64,000 nucleotides of DNA, from contig NZ_CP009302.1 of NCBI RefSeq assembly GCF_000814825.1, forward strand, positions 1,302,001 to 1,366,000. The letters run 5' to 3'. Source of the DNA: Berryella intestinalis (GTDB lineage: Bacteria; Actinomycetota; Coriobacteriia; Coriobacteriales; Eggerthellaceae). The position numbers were made by a program, and so were the translations under genes. Position 1 is the first letter of the stretch. Every line of letters begins with the position of its first letter. This document shows positions 34,595 to 42,519 of this stretch, in pieces. Under the pieces are notes generated by a model. It did no database searches. It was not told where the DNA came from and saw nothing but the letters and a program-made list of their open reading frames with translations.

Positions 34595-37228
34595 CTAGTG
34601 GGCCTCGGCCCAGGTTCGCCCGCTCGAAACCTCGGCGATCAGGGGGACCTTCAGCGAAACGACGCCCTCCATCGCCTCTTTCACGGCCGCCGCCAAAGAC
34701 GGCGCCTCCTCGGCGGGGACGGAGAAGTCCAGTTCATCGTGCACCTGCACCAGCAGCCGCGCGCTCGTCCGGCTTTCCTCGAGCAGGTGCTGGACCCCGA
34801 CCATGGCGAGCTTGATGATGTCGGCCGCACTCCCCTGCATGGGATGGTTCATGGCCGTCCTCTCGCCGAACCCGCGCTGGACCGCGTTTTTCGCAGCCAG
34901 CTCGGGGATGTGCCGCTTGCGGCCGAACATCGTCTCGGCATAGCCGCACGCCCGCGCGCGCTCGATGGTCTCGTCGAGGTAGCTCCTCACGCCCGGGTAC
35001 GCCTCGAAGTACCGGTCGATCATCTCGCGGGCCTCGTACACGGGGATGTCGAGCGTCTGCGCCAGGCCGAACGCCTGCTGGCCGTAGACGATGCCGAAGT
35101 TGACCGCCTTGGCGCGCGAACGCATCTCGGGGGTGACGTCGGCCACCTCGACGCCGAAGACGCGGGCGGCCGTCGAGGCGTGGAAGTCCTCGCCCGACCT
35201 GAACGCTTCGATGAGATGGGGATCCTCGCTCAGATGAGCCAGTAGCCGCAGCTCGATCTGGGAGTAGTCGGCCGACATGAACAGATCGCCGGGCCCGATG
35301 CCGGTGAAGCACGAGCGGATCTTGCGCCCGAACTCGGTGCGGACGGGGATGTTCTGCAGGTTCGGATCGGAGGAGGACAGGCGCCCCGTCGTCGTGACCG
35401 TCTGGTTGAAGCTGGAATGGACGCGCCCGTCGTCGCTGTCCGCCGCGATGCGGGGAAGCGCATCTATATAGGTCGACTTGATCTTGGCGTACTCGCGGTA
35501 CTGCAGGACGAGCGCCGGCATCTCGTGCGTTCCGGCCAGCTGCTTGAGCACCTTCGCATCGGTGGAATAGCCGCTCTTGGTCTTCTTGCCGTGGGGAAGC
35601 TCCAGGACCTCGAACAGGATGCGGGCGAGCTGCTTGGGCGAATCGACGTTGAAGTCCTCGCCCGCCAGCTCGATGATGCGGCGGCGCAGCTCGTCGATCT
35701 CGACCTGGGTCACGTCGCCGATCGCCTTGAGCGCGGCGGAGTCGATCGGCGCTCCCGTGCGCTCCATGATGGCGAGCACCGCCACCAGCGGCGAATCGAT
35801 GTCGGAGAACACCCCGGCCGACCCGTCTTCTCCCAGCCGCTCGGACAGAGGCTCCACGAGCGCGGCGGCGATCTGCGCTTCGACAAGCGACCGCTCCCGA
35901 TCGTCGGCGGGCTCGGCAACGACCGCATCGAGGTAGTCGCGCGCCAGCTCGGCCGCCGAATACGACGAGGTGGACGAGTTCAGGAGGTACCCGGCCAGCC
36001 CGAGGTCGAACGCATCCATCGCCAGCACCTCGGCGTCGCTCACGAGCGCCGCGCGGGCCGAGTCGGCCGGGTAGACCTCCTGGATCGACCTCTTCGCGTC
36101 GAGGGCGGAAAACGCGCCTTTCCTCACGACGTCGGCGAACAGCGCGAGCGCGGCGTCGCCCTCGACGAGCGCCGCAGCCGTCTTGGTGGAAAACGCGCCC
36201 GTCGCGGGCTCGGGGAGCAGGCTTTGCTGGTCGGGGCAGACAAACGAAACGCCCAGGCGCTCCCCCGCCTCGATCGCGTCGCGCACGAACGCCTCGGCTT
36301 CGGCGCCCTCCAAGGGGACGAAGGGGGAAAACGCCGACCCGATCGGCGCCGCCGCAAGTCCGCACACCTTCACCAGGCGGTCCAGATGCGTGTTGAACCG
36401 CAGGGCGCCGAACGCCGACGCGACCCTCTCCGCGTCGTAGGAGGGAAACGAAACCCCCTCCAGATCGAGCTCGAAGTCCAGGTCGGTGACGATGGTCGCG
36501 ATCGTGCGGCTGAGAAACGCCCCGTCGCGGTTGTCCCTGATGTTCTCGAGCTGCTTGCCTTTGAGCTGGTCGAGGTTGTCGTAGACGCCCTCCATCGACC
36601 CGAAGCGCTGCAGCAGCTTGGCCGCGGTCTTCGCTCCGATGCCGGGAACCCCGGGGATGTTGTCGGACGAGTCGCCCATGAAGCCCAGAAAGTCGGGGAA
36701 CTGGGCCGGCGTGACGCCGTAGCGCTCCTCGACCTCGGCCGGGGTGTACACCACGATGTCGGTCACGCCCTTCTTCGTGGTGACCACGCTGGTAGCCGCG
36801 CTCACCAGCTGGTAGGCGTCCTTATCGCCCGTAACCAGCAGCGTCTCGAACCCCAGTCGCTCGTTTCGGGCGGCAACCGTGCCCAGGATGTCGTCTCCCT
36901 CCCAGCCGCGCACCTTCACCACCGGGACGTCCATGGCCTCGAGCAGCCCCTCGATCAGCGGGAACTGGGCGCGCAGATCGTCGTCCATGGGAGGGCGCTG
37001 AGCTTTGTACTGCTCCATCGCCTCGATTCGGAACTGGGGCTTGCCCGCGTCGAAGGCGCAGACGATGGCGTCGGGCCTCATCGTCTCGATGAATTTCAGC
37101 AGCATGGACATGAACCCGAACACCGCGTTGGTGGGGGTCCCGTCGGGTGCGGCCATCGTGGGCGGCACCGCATGGAACGCCCGGTGCATGAGCGAATTGC
37201 CGTCGATAACCGCTATTTTCTTGGACAT
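34595..37228 (-). CDS. polA: DNA polymerase I
   Basis: An 877-residue family A polymerase. The N-terminal 5'-3' exonuclease domain has IAVIDGNSLMHRAFHAVP, MGDSSDNIPGVPGIGAKTAAKLL and GWEGDDILGT. The middle domain (about 320-520) corresponds to the 3'-5' exonuclease but lacks its carboxylate motifs, so no proofreading is expected, as in many Gram-positive Pol I enzymes. The polymerase domain has DYSQIELRLLAHLSEDP (motif A), RAKAVNFGIVYGQQAFGLAQ (motif B) and LLVQVHDELDFSVP (motif C). The ATG at 37228 is used because AAGGAG is six bases upstream; another ATG lies two codons earlier. Roles: Okazaki-primer removal and repair. Confidence 0.97.
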   Translation of the reverse strand: MSKKIAVIDGNSLMHRAFHAVPPTMAAPDGTPTNAVFGFMSMLLKFIETMRPDAIVCAFDAGKPQFRIEAMEQYKAQRPPMDDDLRAQFPLIEGLLEAMDVPVVKVRGWEGDDILGTVAARNERLGFETLLVTGDKDAYQLVSAATSVVTTKKGVTDIVVYTPAEVEERYGVTPAQFPDFLGFMGDSSDNIPGVPGIGAKTAAKLLQRFGSMEGVYDNLDQLKGKQLENIRDNRDGAFLSRTIATIVTDLDFELDLEGVSFPSYDAERVASAFGALRFNTHLDRLVKVCGLAAAPIGSAFSPFVPLEGAEAEAFVRDAIEAGERLGVSFVCPDQQSLLPEPATGAFSTKTAAALVEGDAALALFADVVRKGAFSALDAKRSIQEVYPADSARAALVSDAEVLAMDAFDLGLAGYLLNSSTSSYSAAELARDYLDAVVAEPADDRERSLVEAQIAAALVEPLSERLGEDGSAGVFSDIDSPLVAVLAIMERTGAPIDSAALKAIGDVTQVEIDELRRRIIELAGEDFNVDSPKQLARILFEVLELPHGKKTKSGYSTDAKVLKQLAGTHEMPALVLQYREYAKIKSTYIDALPRIAADSDDGRVHSSFNQTVTTTGRLSSSDPNLQNIPVRTEFGRKIRSCFTGIGPGDLFMSADYSQIELRLLAHLSEDPHLIEAFRSGEDFHASTAARVFGVEVADVTPEMRSRAKAVNFGIVYGQQAFGLAQTLDIPVYEAREMIDRYFEAYPGVRSYLDETIERARACGYAETMFGRKRHIPELAAKNAVQRGFGERTAMNHPMQGSAADIIKLAMVGVQHLLEESRTSARLLVQVHDELDFSVPAEEAPSLAAAVKEAMEGVVSLKVPLIAEVSSGRTWAEAH

Positions 37229-37316
37229 GCGCATCTCCTTGCAAAGAGGTTCGGAAACGAAGGGCGGAAGCCGGGAGGCGAAGGCGGGGCGAACGGATGC
37301 GCCCCGCCGCCGAAAG

Positions 37317-37985
37317 CTAGGCGTTCCAGAGATAGCCCACCCCGCGCACGGTTTCGAGGCGCTGGGAGATCTCGGGGCCCAGCTTGGCGCGGATGCGGCG
37401 CACGTGGACATCGACGGTGCGCGAGCCCCCGTAGTAGTCGAAGCCCCAGACGCGCTGCAGCAGCGCGTCGCGCGAGAACGTGCGCCCGGGATGCTTCGCC
37501 AAAAACGCGAGCAGGGCGTATTCGAGGTACGTGAAGTCCACCGGATCGCCGGCGACGGTCACCTGGTAGGTGGCGAGGTTGATCGACAGTGCGTCGATGG
37601 AGATGAGGTCTGCCGACGAGTCCGAGCCCTCCGACCACATCAGACGGCGCAGCCGCATGGCGCACTCCGCGCTCGACGCCCCGTGGACGACGTAGTCGCA
37701 GTTCGCAAGGTACGGAGGCGCCACCGCATCGAGATCCGGTTCGTCCACAATCAAAAGAAGGGGCAGGTTGCGGTCCTCGGCGATCGACTTGATGCGCGCA
37801 AGGCAGCCGCGCGCGTGCCCGCGCGATTCGAACACCACCGCGTCGCACGGGGACCCCACGGCCAAAAGCTTGTCTATCTGAACGGTCGAGCCCGCCGACA
37901 CATCGACACCCACCTGGGAGAACACCTGCTGGAAGCGATGCGCGTTGTCGAGGCTGTCGGCGATGAACGCCACTCTCTTCCTCAA
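37317..37985 (-). CDS. Atypical OmpR-type response regulator, GlnR-like
   Basis: A 222-residue protein with a receiver-like domain (1-120) and a C-terminal winged helix (FTYLEYALLAFLAKHPGRTFSRDALLQRVWGFDYYGGSRTVDVHVRRIRAKLG). The normal phosphoacceptor position reads DAVVFESRG, with Glu53 where Asp is expected, and the conserved receiver Lys is not evident, so it probably works without phosphorylation. Actinobacterial GlnR, the nitrogen regulator, is likewise an OmpR-type regulator with an atypical receiver. This gene lies 16 bases downstream of glnA on the same strand, which fits a nitrogen role. The GlnR assignment rests on architecture and context. A histidine kinase gene is not nearby. 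Confidence 0.8.
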   Translation of the reverse strand: MRKRVAFIADSLDNAHRFQQVFSQVGVDVSAGSTVQIDKLLAVGSPCDAVVFESRGHARGCLARIKSIAEDRNLPLLLIVDEPDLDAVAPPYLANCDYVVHGASSAECAMRLRRLMWSEGSDSSADLISIDALSINLATYQVTVAGDPVDFTYLEYALLAFLAKHPGRTFSRDALLQRVWGFDYYGGSRTVDVHVRRIRAKLGPEISQRLETVRGVGYLWNA

Positions 37986-38001
37986 TTGAACCGCCCCCTT
38001 C

Positions 38002-39345
38002 CTACAGGATCGGCAGGAGCTTGTCGAGCTCCCAGCGAGACACGTGCTTCTGATACTCTTCCCATTCCTCCGTTTTGGCTCTGACCAGGTAGGAATGGAG
38101 GTAATCCCCCAGAACCGAGCGCATGAGCTCGGAGGATTTGAACCGCTCGATGGCCTCGCCCAGGTTCAGGGGCAGGGGCTCGAGCCCCTTGCCCTCGAGG
38201 CACCAGCGGGAATGCTCGAACAGGTTGGTCTCCTCGATGGGATCCGGAATGTCGAGCTCCTGCTCGATGCCCGCCAGGCCCGCGGCGAGCATCGCGGAGA
38301 ACGCCAGGTAGGGGTTGGCCGCCGAATCGGGGCTGCGCAGCTCCACGCGGCACGCCTCGGCCCGGTTCGGACGGTAGCCCGGAATGCGGATGAGGGTGGA
38401 GCGGTTCTTGTGGCCCCAGGACAGGTACGCCGGCACCTCGGCTCCCGTGGTGAGGCGCTTGTAGGAGTTGACGTACTGGTTGGTGAGCAGCGAGAACTCG
38501 GGGGCGTACTTCAGCAGGCCCGCGATGTAGCGCTTCGCCGTCATCGACAGGTTGTACCCCAAAGGATCGCCCTGGTCGAAAAACGCGTTTTTCCCATCGG
38601 ACGAGAAGAGGCTCTGGTGGACGTGCATCCCGCTTCCCGGCTCGTCTTCGAGGGGCTTGGGCATGAACGAGGCGTACACGCCGTATTTGCGGGCGATCTC
38701 CTTGACCACCTGCTTGTAGGTCATCACCGCATCCGCCATCGACAGCGCATCGGTGTAGCGCAGGTCGATCTCGTTTTGCGAGGGGCCGTTCTCGTGGTGG
38801 GAGTATTCGACGGGGATCCCCATCCCCTCGAGCGTGAGGACCGTGTCGCGCCTGAGATCGGTGCCCGAGTCGAGCGTGGTCAGATCGAAGTAGCCGCCCC
38901 GATCGAGCACCTTGGTGCCCTCGGAGCTCTCGAAGTAGTAGTACTCCAGCTCGGGGCCGACGTTGAACGTGAACCCGGCGTCGGCGGCCTTCTGCACCAT
39001 GCGCTGCAGGACCAGGCGCGGATCGCCTTCGAACTCGCGCCCGTCGGGCCGCTTCACCGAGCAGAACATGCGGGCCACGGCATTGGAAGAGGGACGCCAG
39101 GGAAGGATCTGGAACGTGGAAGCGTCCGGGTAGGCCAGCATGTCGGACTCCTGCGTCACGCCGAAGCCGGCGATGCAGCTGCCGTCGAAGCCCATACCGT
39201 CGGAAAACGCCCCTTCGAGCTCGGAGGGGCTCACCGCGAACGACTTCATGTTCCCCAGGACGTCGGTGAACCAGAAGCGCACGAAATGGATATCGCGGCT
39301 TTCGATGGTCTTCATCACAAAGTCCTGCTGGGGGGTCATCGACAT
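38002..39345 (-). CDS. glnA: Glutamine synthetase, type I-alpha
   Basis: A 447-residue GSI enzyme that makes glutamine from glutamate, ammonia and ATP. Landmarks: FWFTDVLGNMKSFAV, GFDGSCIAGFG, NVGPELEYYYFE, GIPVEYSHHENGPSQNEIDLRY, GSGMHVHQSLF and NRSTLIRIPGYRP. It lacks the 25-residue insert of GSI-beta. The position of the adenylylated tyrosine (NLY in GSI-beta) reads ETNLFEHSR, with Phe, so adenylylation is not possible. GSI-alpha enzymes are instead feedback-inhibited and controlled by a GlnR-type regulator, and such a gene follows directly. Two start codons (39345, 39339) are nearly equivalent. Confidence 0.96.
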   Translation of the reverse strand: MSMTPQQDFVMKTIESRDIHFVRFWFTDVLGNMKSFAVSPSELEGAFSDGMGFDGSCIAGFGVTQESDMLAYPDASTFQILPWRPSSNAVARMFCSVKRPDGREFEGDPRLVLQRMVQKAADAGFTFNVGPELEYYYFESSEGTKVLDRGGYFDLTTLDSGTDLRRDTVLTLEGMGIPVEYSHHENGPSQNEIDLRYTDALSMADAVMTYKQVVKEIARKYGVYASFMPKPLEDEPGSGMHVHQSLFSSDGKNAFFDQGDPLGYNLSMTAKRYIAGLLKYAPEFSLLTNQYVNSYKRLTTGAEVPAYLSWGHKNRSTLIRIPGYRPNRAEACRVELRSPDSAANPYLAFSAMLAAGLAGIEQELDIPDPIEETNLFEHSRWCLEGKGLEPLPLNLGEAIERFKSSELMRSVLGDYLHSYLVRAKTEEWEEYQKHVSRWELDKLLPIL

Positions 39346-39417
39346 GTCTGGTCCTCGATCCTTATGGGAAGCCGGGCGAAGGGCGCTCGAAGCGGCCCCT
39401 CTTTTTTACTACAAACG

Positions 39418-39444
39418 ATTATAAAACGTCGGGGGCCGACGCAA
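39418..39444 (-). promoter_or_regulatory. Probable glnA promoter
   Basis: On the minus strand TATAAT (39418-39423) lies 15 bases downstream of TTGCGT (39439-39444). The -10 is perfect; the spacing is short, so an activator may assist. It lies about 70 bases upstream of the glnA start. Confidence 0.5.
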
Positions 39445-39551
39445 CTTCTATCACAGGTCTTTCAGAACAACAGTTAGCGATTGAATCAATACACGGCTGC
39501 GAACTGGCAAAACAGAGGGGTTCTGCACCGGAGGGCCGCGCGGGTGCGCCC

Positions 39552-39580
39552 TTGCAAAGAGCCTATGATGGCCCGATAAT
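39552..39580 (+). promoter_or_regulatory. Probable metN promoter
   Basis: TTGCAA (39552-39557), a 17-base spacer and GATAAT (39575-39580), about 50 bases upstream of the metN ATG. The leader is too short to hold an S-box riboswitch, and I see no other riboswitch signature in 39346-39632. Confidence 0.5.
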
Positions 39581-39632
39581 CAACGGACTGCCTTCACAGA
39601 CCGCGTACAGACGCCCTCAGGAGCGACGCCTT

Positions 39633-40415
39633 ATGATATCGATACGGAACCTCTCGAAAACCTACGGGGACGCCGAAGGGGGCCATCGCGCCCTCGACGA
39701 CGTGACCCTCGACATCGGCCGCGGCGACATATTCGGCATCCTCGGCTCGTCCGGGGCCGGAAAGTCGACCCTGGTCCGCTGCATCAACCTGCTCGAGACG
39801 CCCACGAGCGGCACCATCTCGATCGACGGGGTTGACGTCACGGGGTACGCGGGGCGCGACCTGGCGCGCCTGCGCGGCTCGGTGGGCATGATCTTCCAGA
39901 ACTTCAGCCTGTTCCAGCAGCGCACGGTCCTGCGAAACGTCACGTTTCCCCTCGAGCTCGTCGGCATGCCGAAACCGGAACGGGACCGGCGCGCGCTCGA
40001 GCTTCTGGACGTCGTGGGCCTCTCGGGCCTGTCCGAGCGCTATCCCAGCCAGCTCTCGGGCGGCCAGCAGCAGCGCGTCGCCATCGCGCGGGCTTTGGCC
40101 AACCGCGCCAAGATCATGCTGTGCGACGAGGCGACCAGCGCGCTCGACACCAAAACCACCGTCTCCATCCTCGAGCTTCTGAGGAAGATCAACCGCGAGA
40201 TGGGGGTCACCATCGTGATCATCACCCACGCGCTCACCGTCGCTGAATCGGTGTGCAACCGCATCGCCGTCATCGACGGCGGGCGCATCGTCGAGCAGGG
40301 AACGACCGAGGAGCTGTTCGCCAACCCGCAGAGCCAGGCTCTGCGCGAGCTCATCGAGAACAGCCGGCAGGTGCACGGACGCGCCTTTCCGGCTCCGGAC
40401 CAGGAGGGCTGCTAG
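39633..40415 (+). CDS. metN: Methionine ABC transporter ATP-binding protein
   Basis: A 260-residue ABC ATPase of the MetN type. Walker A is GSSGAGKST (Lys44), the signature LSGGQQQR, Walker B IMLCDEATSALD, and the switch ITHALTV. It follows MetN in the segment TGYAGRDLARLRGSVGMIFQNFSLFQQRTVLRNVTFPLE. It lacks the C-terminal regulatory (ACT-like) domain of about 90 residues found in E. coli MetN, so transinhibition by methionine is unlikely. GGAG precedes the ATG at 39633. metI starts on the base after its stop. The substrate-binding protein MetQ is not encoded nearby. Confidence 0.88.
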   Translation: MISIRNLSKTYGDAEGGHRALDDVTLDIGRGDIFGILGSSGAGKSTLVRCINLLETPTSGTISIDGVDVTGYAGRDLARLRGSVGMIFQNFSLFQQRTVLRNVTFPLELVGMPKPERDRRALELLDVVGLSGLSERYPSQLSGGQQQRVAIARALANRAKIMLCDEATSALDTKTTVSILELLRKINREMGVTIVIITHALTVAESVCNRIAVIDGGRIVEQGTTEELFANPQSQALRELIENSRQVHGRAFPAPDQEGC

Positions 40416-41132
40416 ATGGAATTCCTCTCCGACCTCCCCGGCACCTGGCAGGCGCTTAGCGCCCAGGCTTCGGGATTCTTCGACAAATACGGTTCGCTCC
40501 TCGCCCAGGGGACGGTCGAGTCCATCGTCATGACCGGTATCGCCACCCTCATCGCCTATGCGATAGGCCTCGTCGCAGGCGTCGCCCTCGTCGTCACGGC
40601 CCCCGGGGGACTCAAGGAGAACCGCGCCGTCTACACGGTCCTCGGATGGATCGTCAACCTGGTGCGCTCGGTGCCCTTCATCATCCTGCTCGTGGCCATC
40701 ATCCCCCTCACCCGCCTCATCGTGGGCACGTCGCTGGGCGTTCCGGGCGCCATCGTGCCGCTCACCATCACCGCCGCGCCCTTCGTGGCCCGCGTGGTCG
40801 AGCAGAGCCTGTCCGAAGTGGACGGCGGGCTCGTCGAGGCCGCGCAGAGCTTCGGGGCGGGCACCTTCGCGATCGTCGTCAAGGTCCTCCTGCGCGAAAG
40901 CGTGCCCTCCCTCGTGAGGGGCGCATCGCTTACCTTCGTCACCCTGTTCGGGTTCGCCGCCATGGCAGGCGCCGTCGGAGCGGGAGGCCTGGGAGACATC
41001 GCGATCCGCTACGGCTACCAGCGCTACCAGACCGACGTCATGCTCGCAGCCGTCGTGCTGTGCGTGGCCATCGTCCAGGCCTTCCAGATGCTGGGCGACT
41101 TCACGGCGCGCAAGATAGACCACCGCAGCTAG
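40416..41132 (+). CDS. metI: Methionine ABC transporter permease
   Basis: A 238-residue permease with about five membrane segments (for example SIVMTGIATLIAYAIGLVAGVALVV and FVTLFGFAAMAGAVGAGGLGDIAI). The coupling loop EAAQSFGAGTFAIVVKVLLRESVPSLVRG is the EAA motif that docks on MetN. The C-terminal GAVGAGGLGDIAIRYGYQRYQTDVM is characteristic of MetI. GGAGGG lies within the end of metN. Without a neighbouring metQ the transporter must use a binding protein encoded elsewhere. Confidence 0.9.
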   Translation: MEFLSDLPGTWQALSAQASGFFDKYGSLLAQGTVESIVMTGIATLIAYAIGLVAGVALVVTAPGGLKENRAVYTVLGWIVNLVRSVPFIILLVAIIPLTRLIVGTSLGVPGAIVPLTITAAPFVARVVEQSLSEVDGGLVEAAQSFGAGTFAIVVKVLLRESVPSLVRGASLTFVTLFGFAAMAGAVGAGGLGDIAIRYGYQRYQTDVMLAAVVLCVAIVQAFQMLGDFTARKIDHRS

Positions 41133-41141
41133 CTCCTTTGC

Positions 41142-41147
41142 TATAAT
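41142..41147 (+). promoter_or_regulatory. -10 box seven bases before a start codon (leaderless candidate)
   Basis: TATAAT at 41142-41147 is followed by seven bases and then the ATG at 41155, so transcription would begin at or within a base or two of the start codon. No ribosome site is present. The -35 is weak (around TAGACC, 41116-41122). Confidence 0.5.
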
Positions 41148-41154
41148 CTCCCGC

Positions 41155-42450
41155 ATGGATACAGAGAAAAGCCGCGTCGACGACGCGCCCGCCGATCGCG
41201 CCAAGCGCGTCGCGGTCGTCACCATGGGGGTCAAGCTCGGCGACGAGACGCGCGGTTACACGCGCTTCAGAGTGATCGCGGAGATGCTTGCGGATGCAGG
41301 GTTCGAGGTCGACCTCGTCACCTCGTCGTTCCAGCACTGGGACAAGGCGCAGCGGGACACGACGAAGCCCTGCTACGCGAACCTCCCCTACCGCGTGGTG
41401 TTCATCGACGAGCCGGGGTACACCAAGAACCTCGACCTCAAGCGCATCCTCAGCCACCGCGTCGCCGCGCGCAACCTCCGCGCGCATTTCGCGCGGGAGT
41501 TCGAGGAGGGGCGCGGGTACGACCTCGTATACGCCGAGATCCCGCCCAACGACGTCGCCCTCGCGTGCGCCGAGGCCGCCTGCGAGCGCAACGTGCCCTT
41601 CGTGGCCGACATCAACGACCTGTGGCCCGAGGCCATGAAGATGGTGCTCGACATCCCCCTCGTCAGCGACGCGGCCTTCTACCCCTTCTCCCGCGATGCG
41701 AAGAAGACCTACCGGCTGCTCTCCGCCGCCGTGGGCACCTCCGACGAATACGCCGCGCGGCCGAGGGCCGACCGCGAAACCGACTACCCGCACATCACCG
41801 TCTACGTGGGAAACCGCATCGACGAGTTCGACCTCGGAGCGCGATCGCGCGCGAGCGAGGTCGCCAAGCCCGACGGCGAGGTGTGGGTGGCCTACGCAGG
41901 TACCCTGGGCGCCAGCTACGACATCGCGACGCTCGTGAAGGCCGCCGCGATCTGCGCGACCGACGAACGCACGCCCGAAACCGCCGACGGCCGGACGCTG
42001 CGGGTGAAGATACTCGGCGACGGACCCGATCGGCAGTCCCTGGAAGAACTCGCCCGACGGCTGTCGGCGCCCGTCGACTTCGTGGGCTACGCGCCCTACG
42101 ACCTCATGGCCGCGTACCTCTGCGCGTCCGACATCGTCGTGAACTCCCTCGTCAAATCCGCGCCGCAGAGCATCGTCACGAAGATCGGCGACTACCTGGC
42201 CTCGAGAAGCGCGCTCGTCAACACCGGGTCGAGCCCCGAGATGCGCGCGCTGGTGGAGTCCGAGGGCGTCGGCGTGAACGTGGAGGCGCAAGACCCCGAG
42301 GCCCTCGCACGCGTCCTCGCCGACCTCGCACGCGACGATCGGGCGCGCCTCGAGATGGCCGCGAAAGGGCGCGCGGTGGCGCTCGAGCGCTTCGACCAGG
42401 CGACGTCGTACCGGGCAATCGTGGACATGGTACGCAATCTGTGCCGTTAG
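41155..42450 (+). CDS. GT4-like glycosyltransferase
   Basis: A 431-residue GT-B fold glycosyltransferase. The N-terminal Rossmann half begins after a 15-residue charged leader at RVAVVTMGVKLGDETRGYTRFRVIAEMLADAGFEVDLVTSS. VPFVADINDLWPEAMKM is the acceptor-side loop of GT4 enzymes, and the C-terminal half has VWVAYAGTLGASYDIATLV, VKILGDGPDRQSLEELA and a donor-binding segment SAPQSIVTKIGDYLASRSALVNTGSSPE. The sugar is not identifiable. It is the first gene of the polysaccharide locus. Its -10 box lies so close to the ATG that the mRNA may be leaderless. Confidence 0.85.
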   Translation: MDTEKSRVDDAPADRAKRVAVVTMGVKLGDETRGYTRFRVIAEMLADAGFEVDLVTSSFQHWDKAQRDTTKPCYANLPYRVVFIDEPGYTKNLDLKRILSHRVAARNLRAHFAREFEEGRGYDLVYAEIPPNDVALACAEAACERNVPFVADINDLWPEAMKMVLDIPLVSDAAFYPFSRDAKKTYRLLSAAVGTSDEYAARPRADRETDYPHITVYVGNRIDEFDLGARSRASEVAKPDGEVWVAYAGTLGASYDIATLVKAAAICATDERTPETADGRTLRVKILGDGPDRQSLEELARRLSAPVDFVGYAPYDLMAAYLCASDIVVNSLVKSAPQSIVTKIGDYLASRSALVNTGSSPEMRALVESEGVGVNVEAQDPEALARVLADLARDDRARLEMAAKGRAVALERFDQATSYRAIVDMVRNLCR

Positions 42451-42463
42451 CCGGCGCGAATCC

Positions 42464-42469
42464 TATACT
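42464..42469 (+). promoter_or_regulatory. -10 box for the aminotransferase operon
   Basis: TATACT, about 50 bases upstream of the TTG start at 42520. A start of transcription near 42476 would exclude translation from the GTG at 42481 with any useful leader, supporting the internal TTG start. Confidence 0.35.
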
Positions 42470-42519
42470 GGGTAGGTTACGTGATACGCGAAACGAAACG
42501 AAAGCGGAAGGAGGACGCC

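Noticed and set aside
39346-39632. SAM riboswitch upstream of metN
   Set aside because: No S-box core motifs are visible and the putative promoter leaves only about 50 bases of leader.
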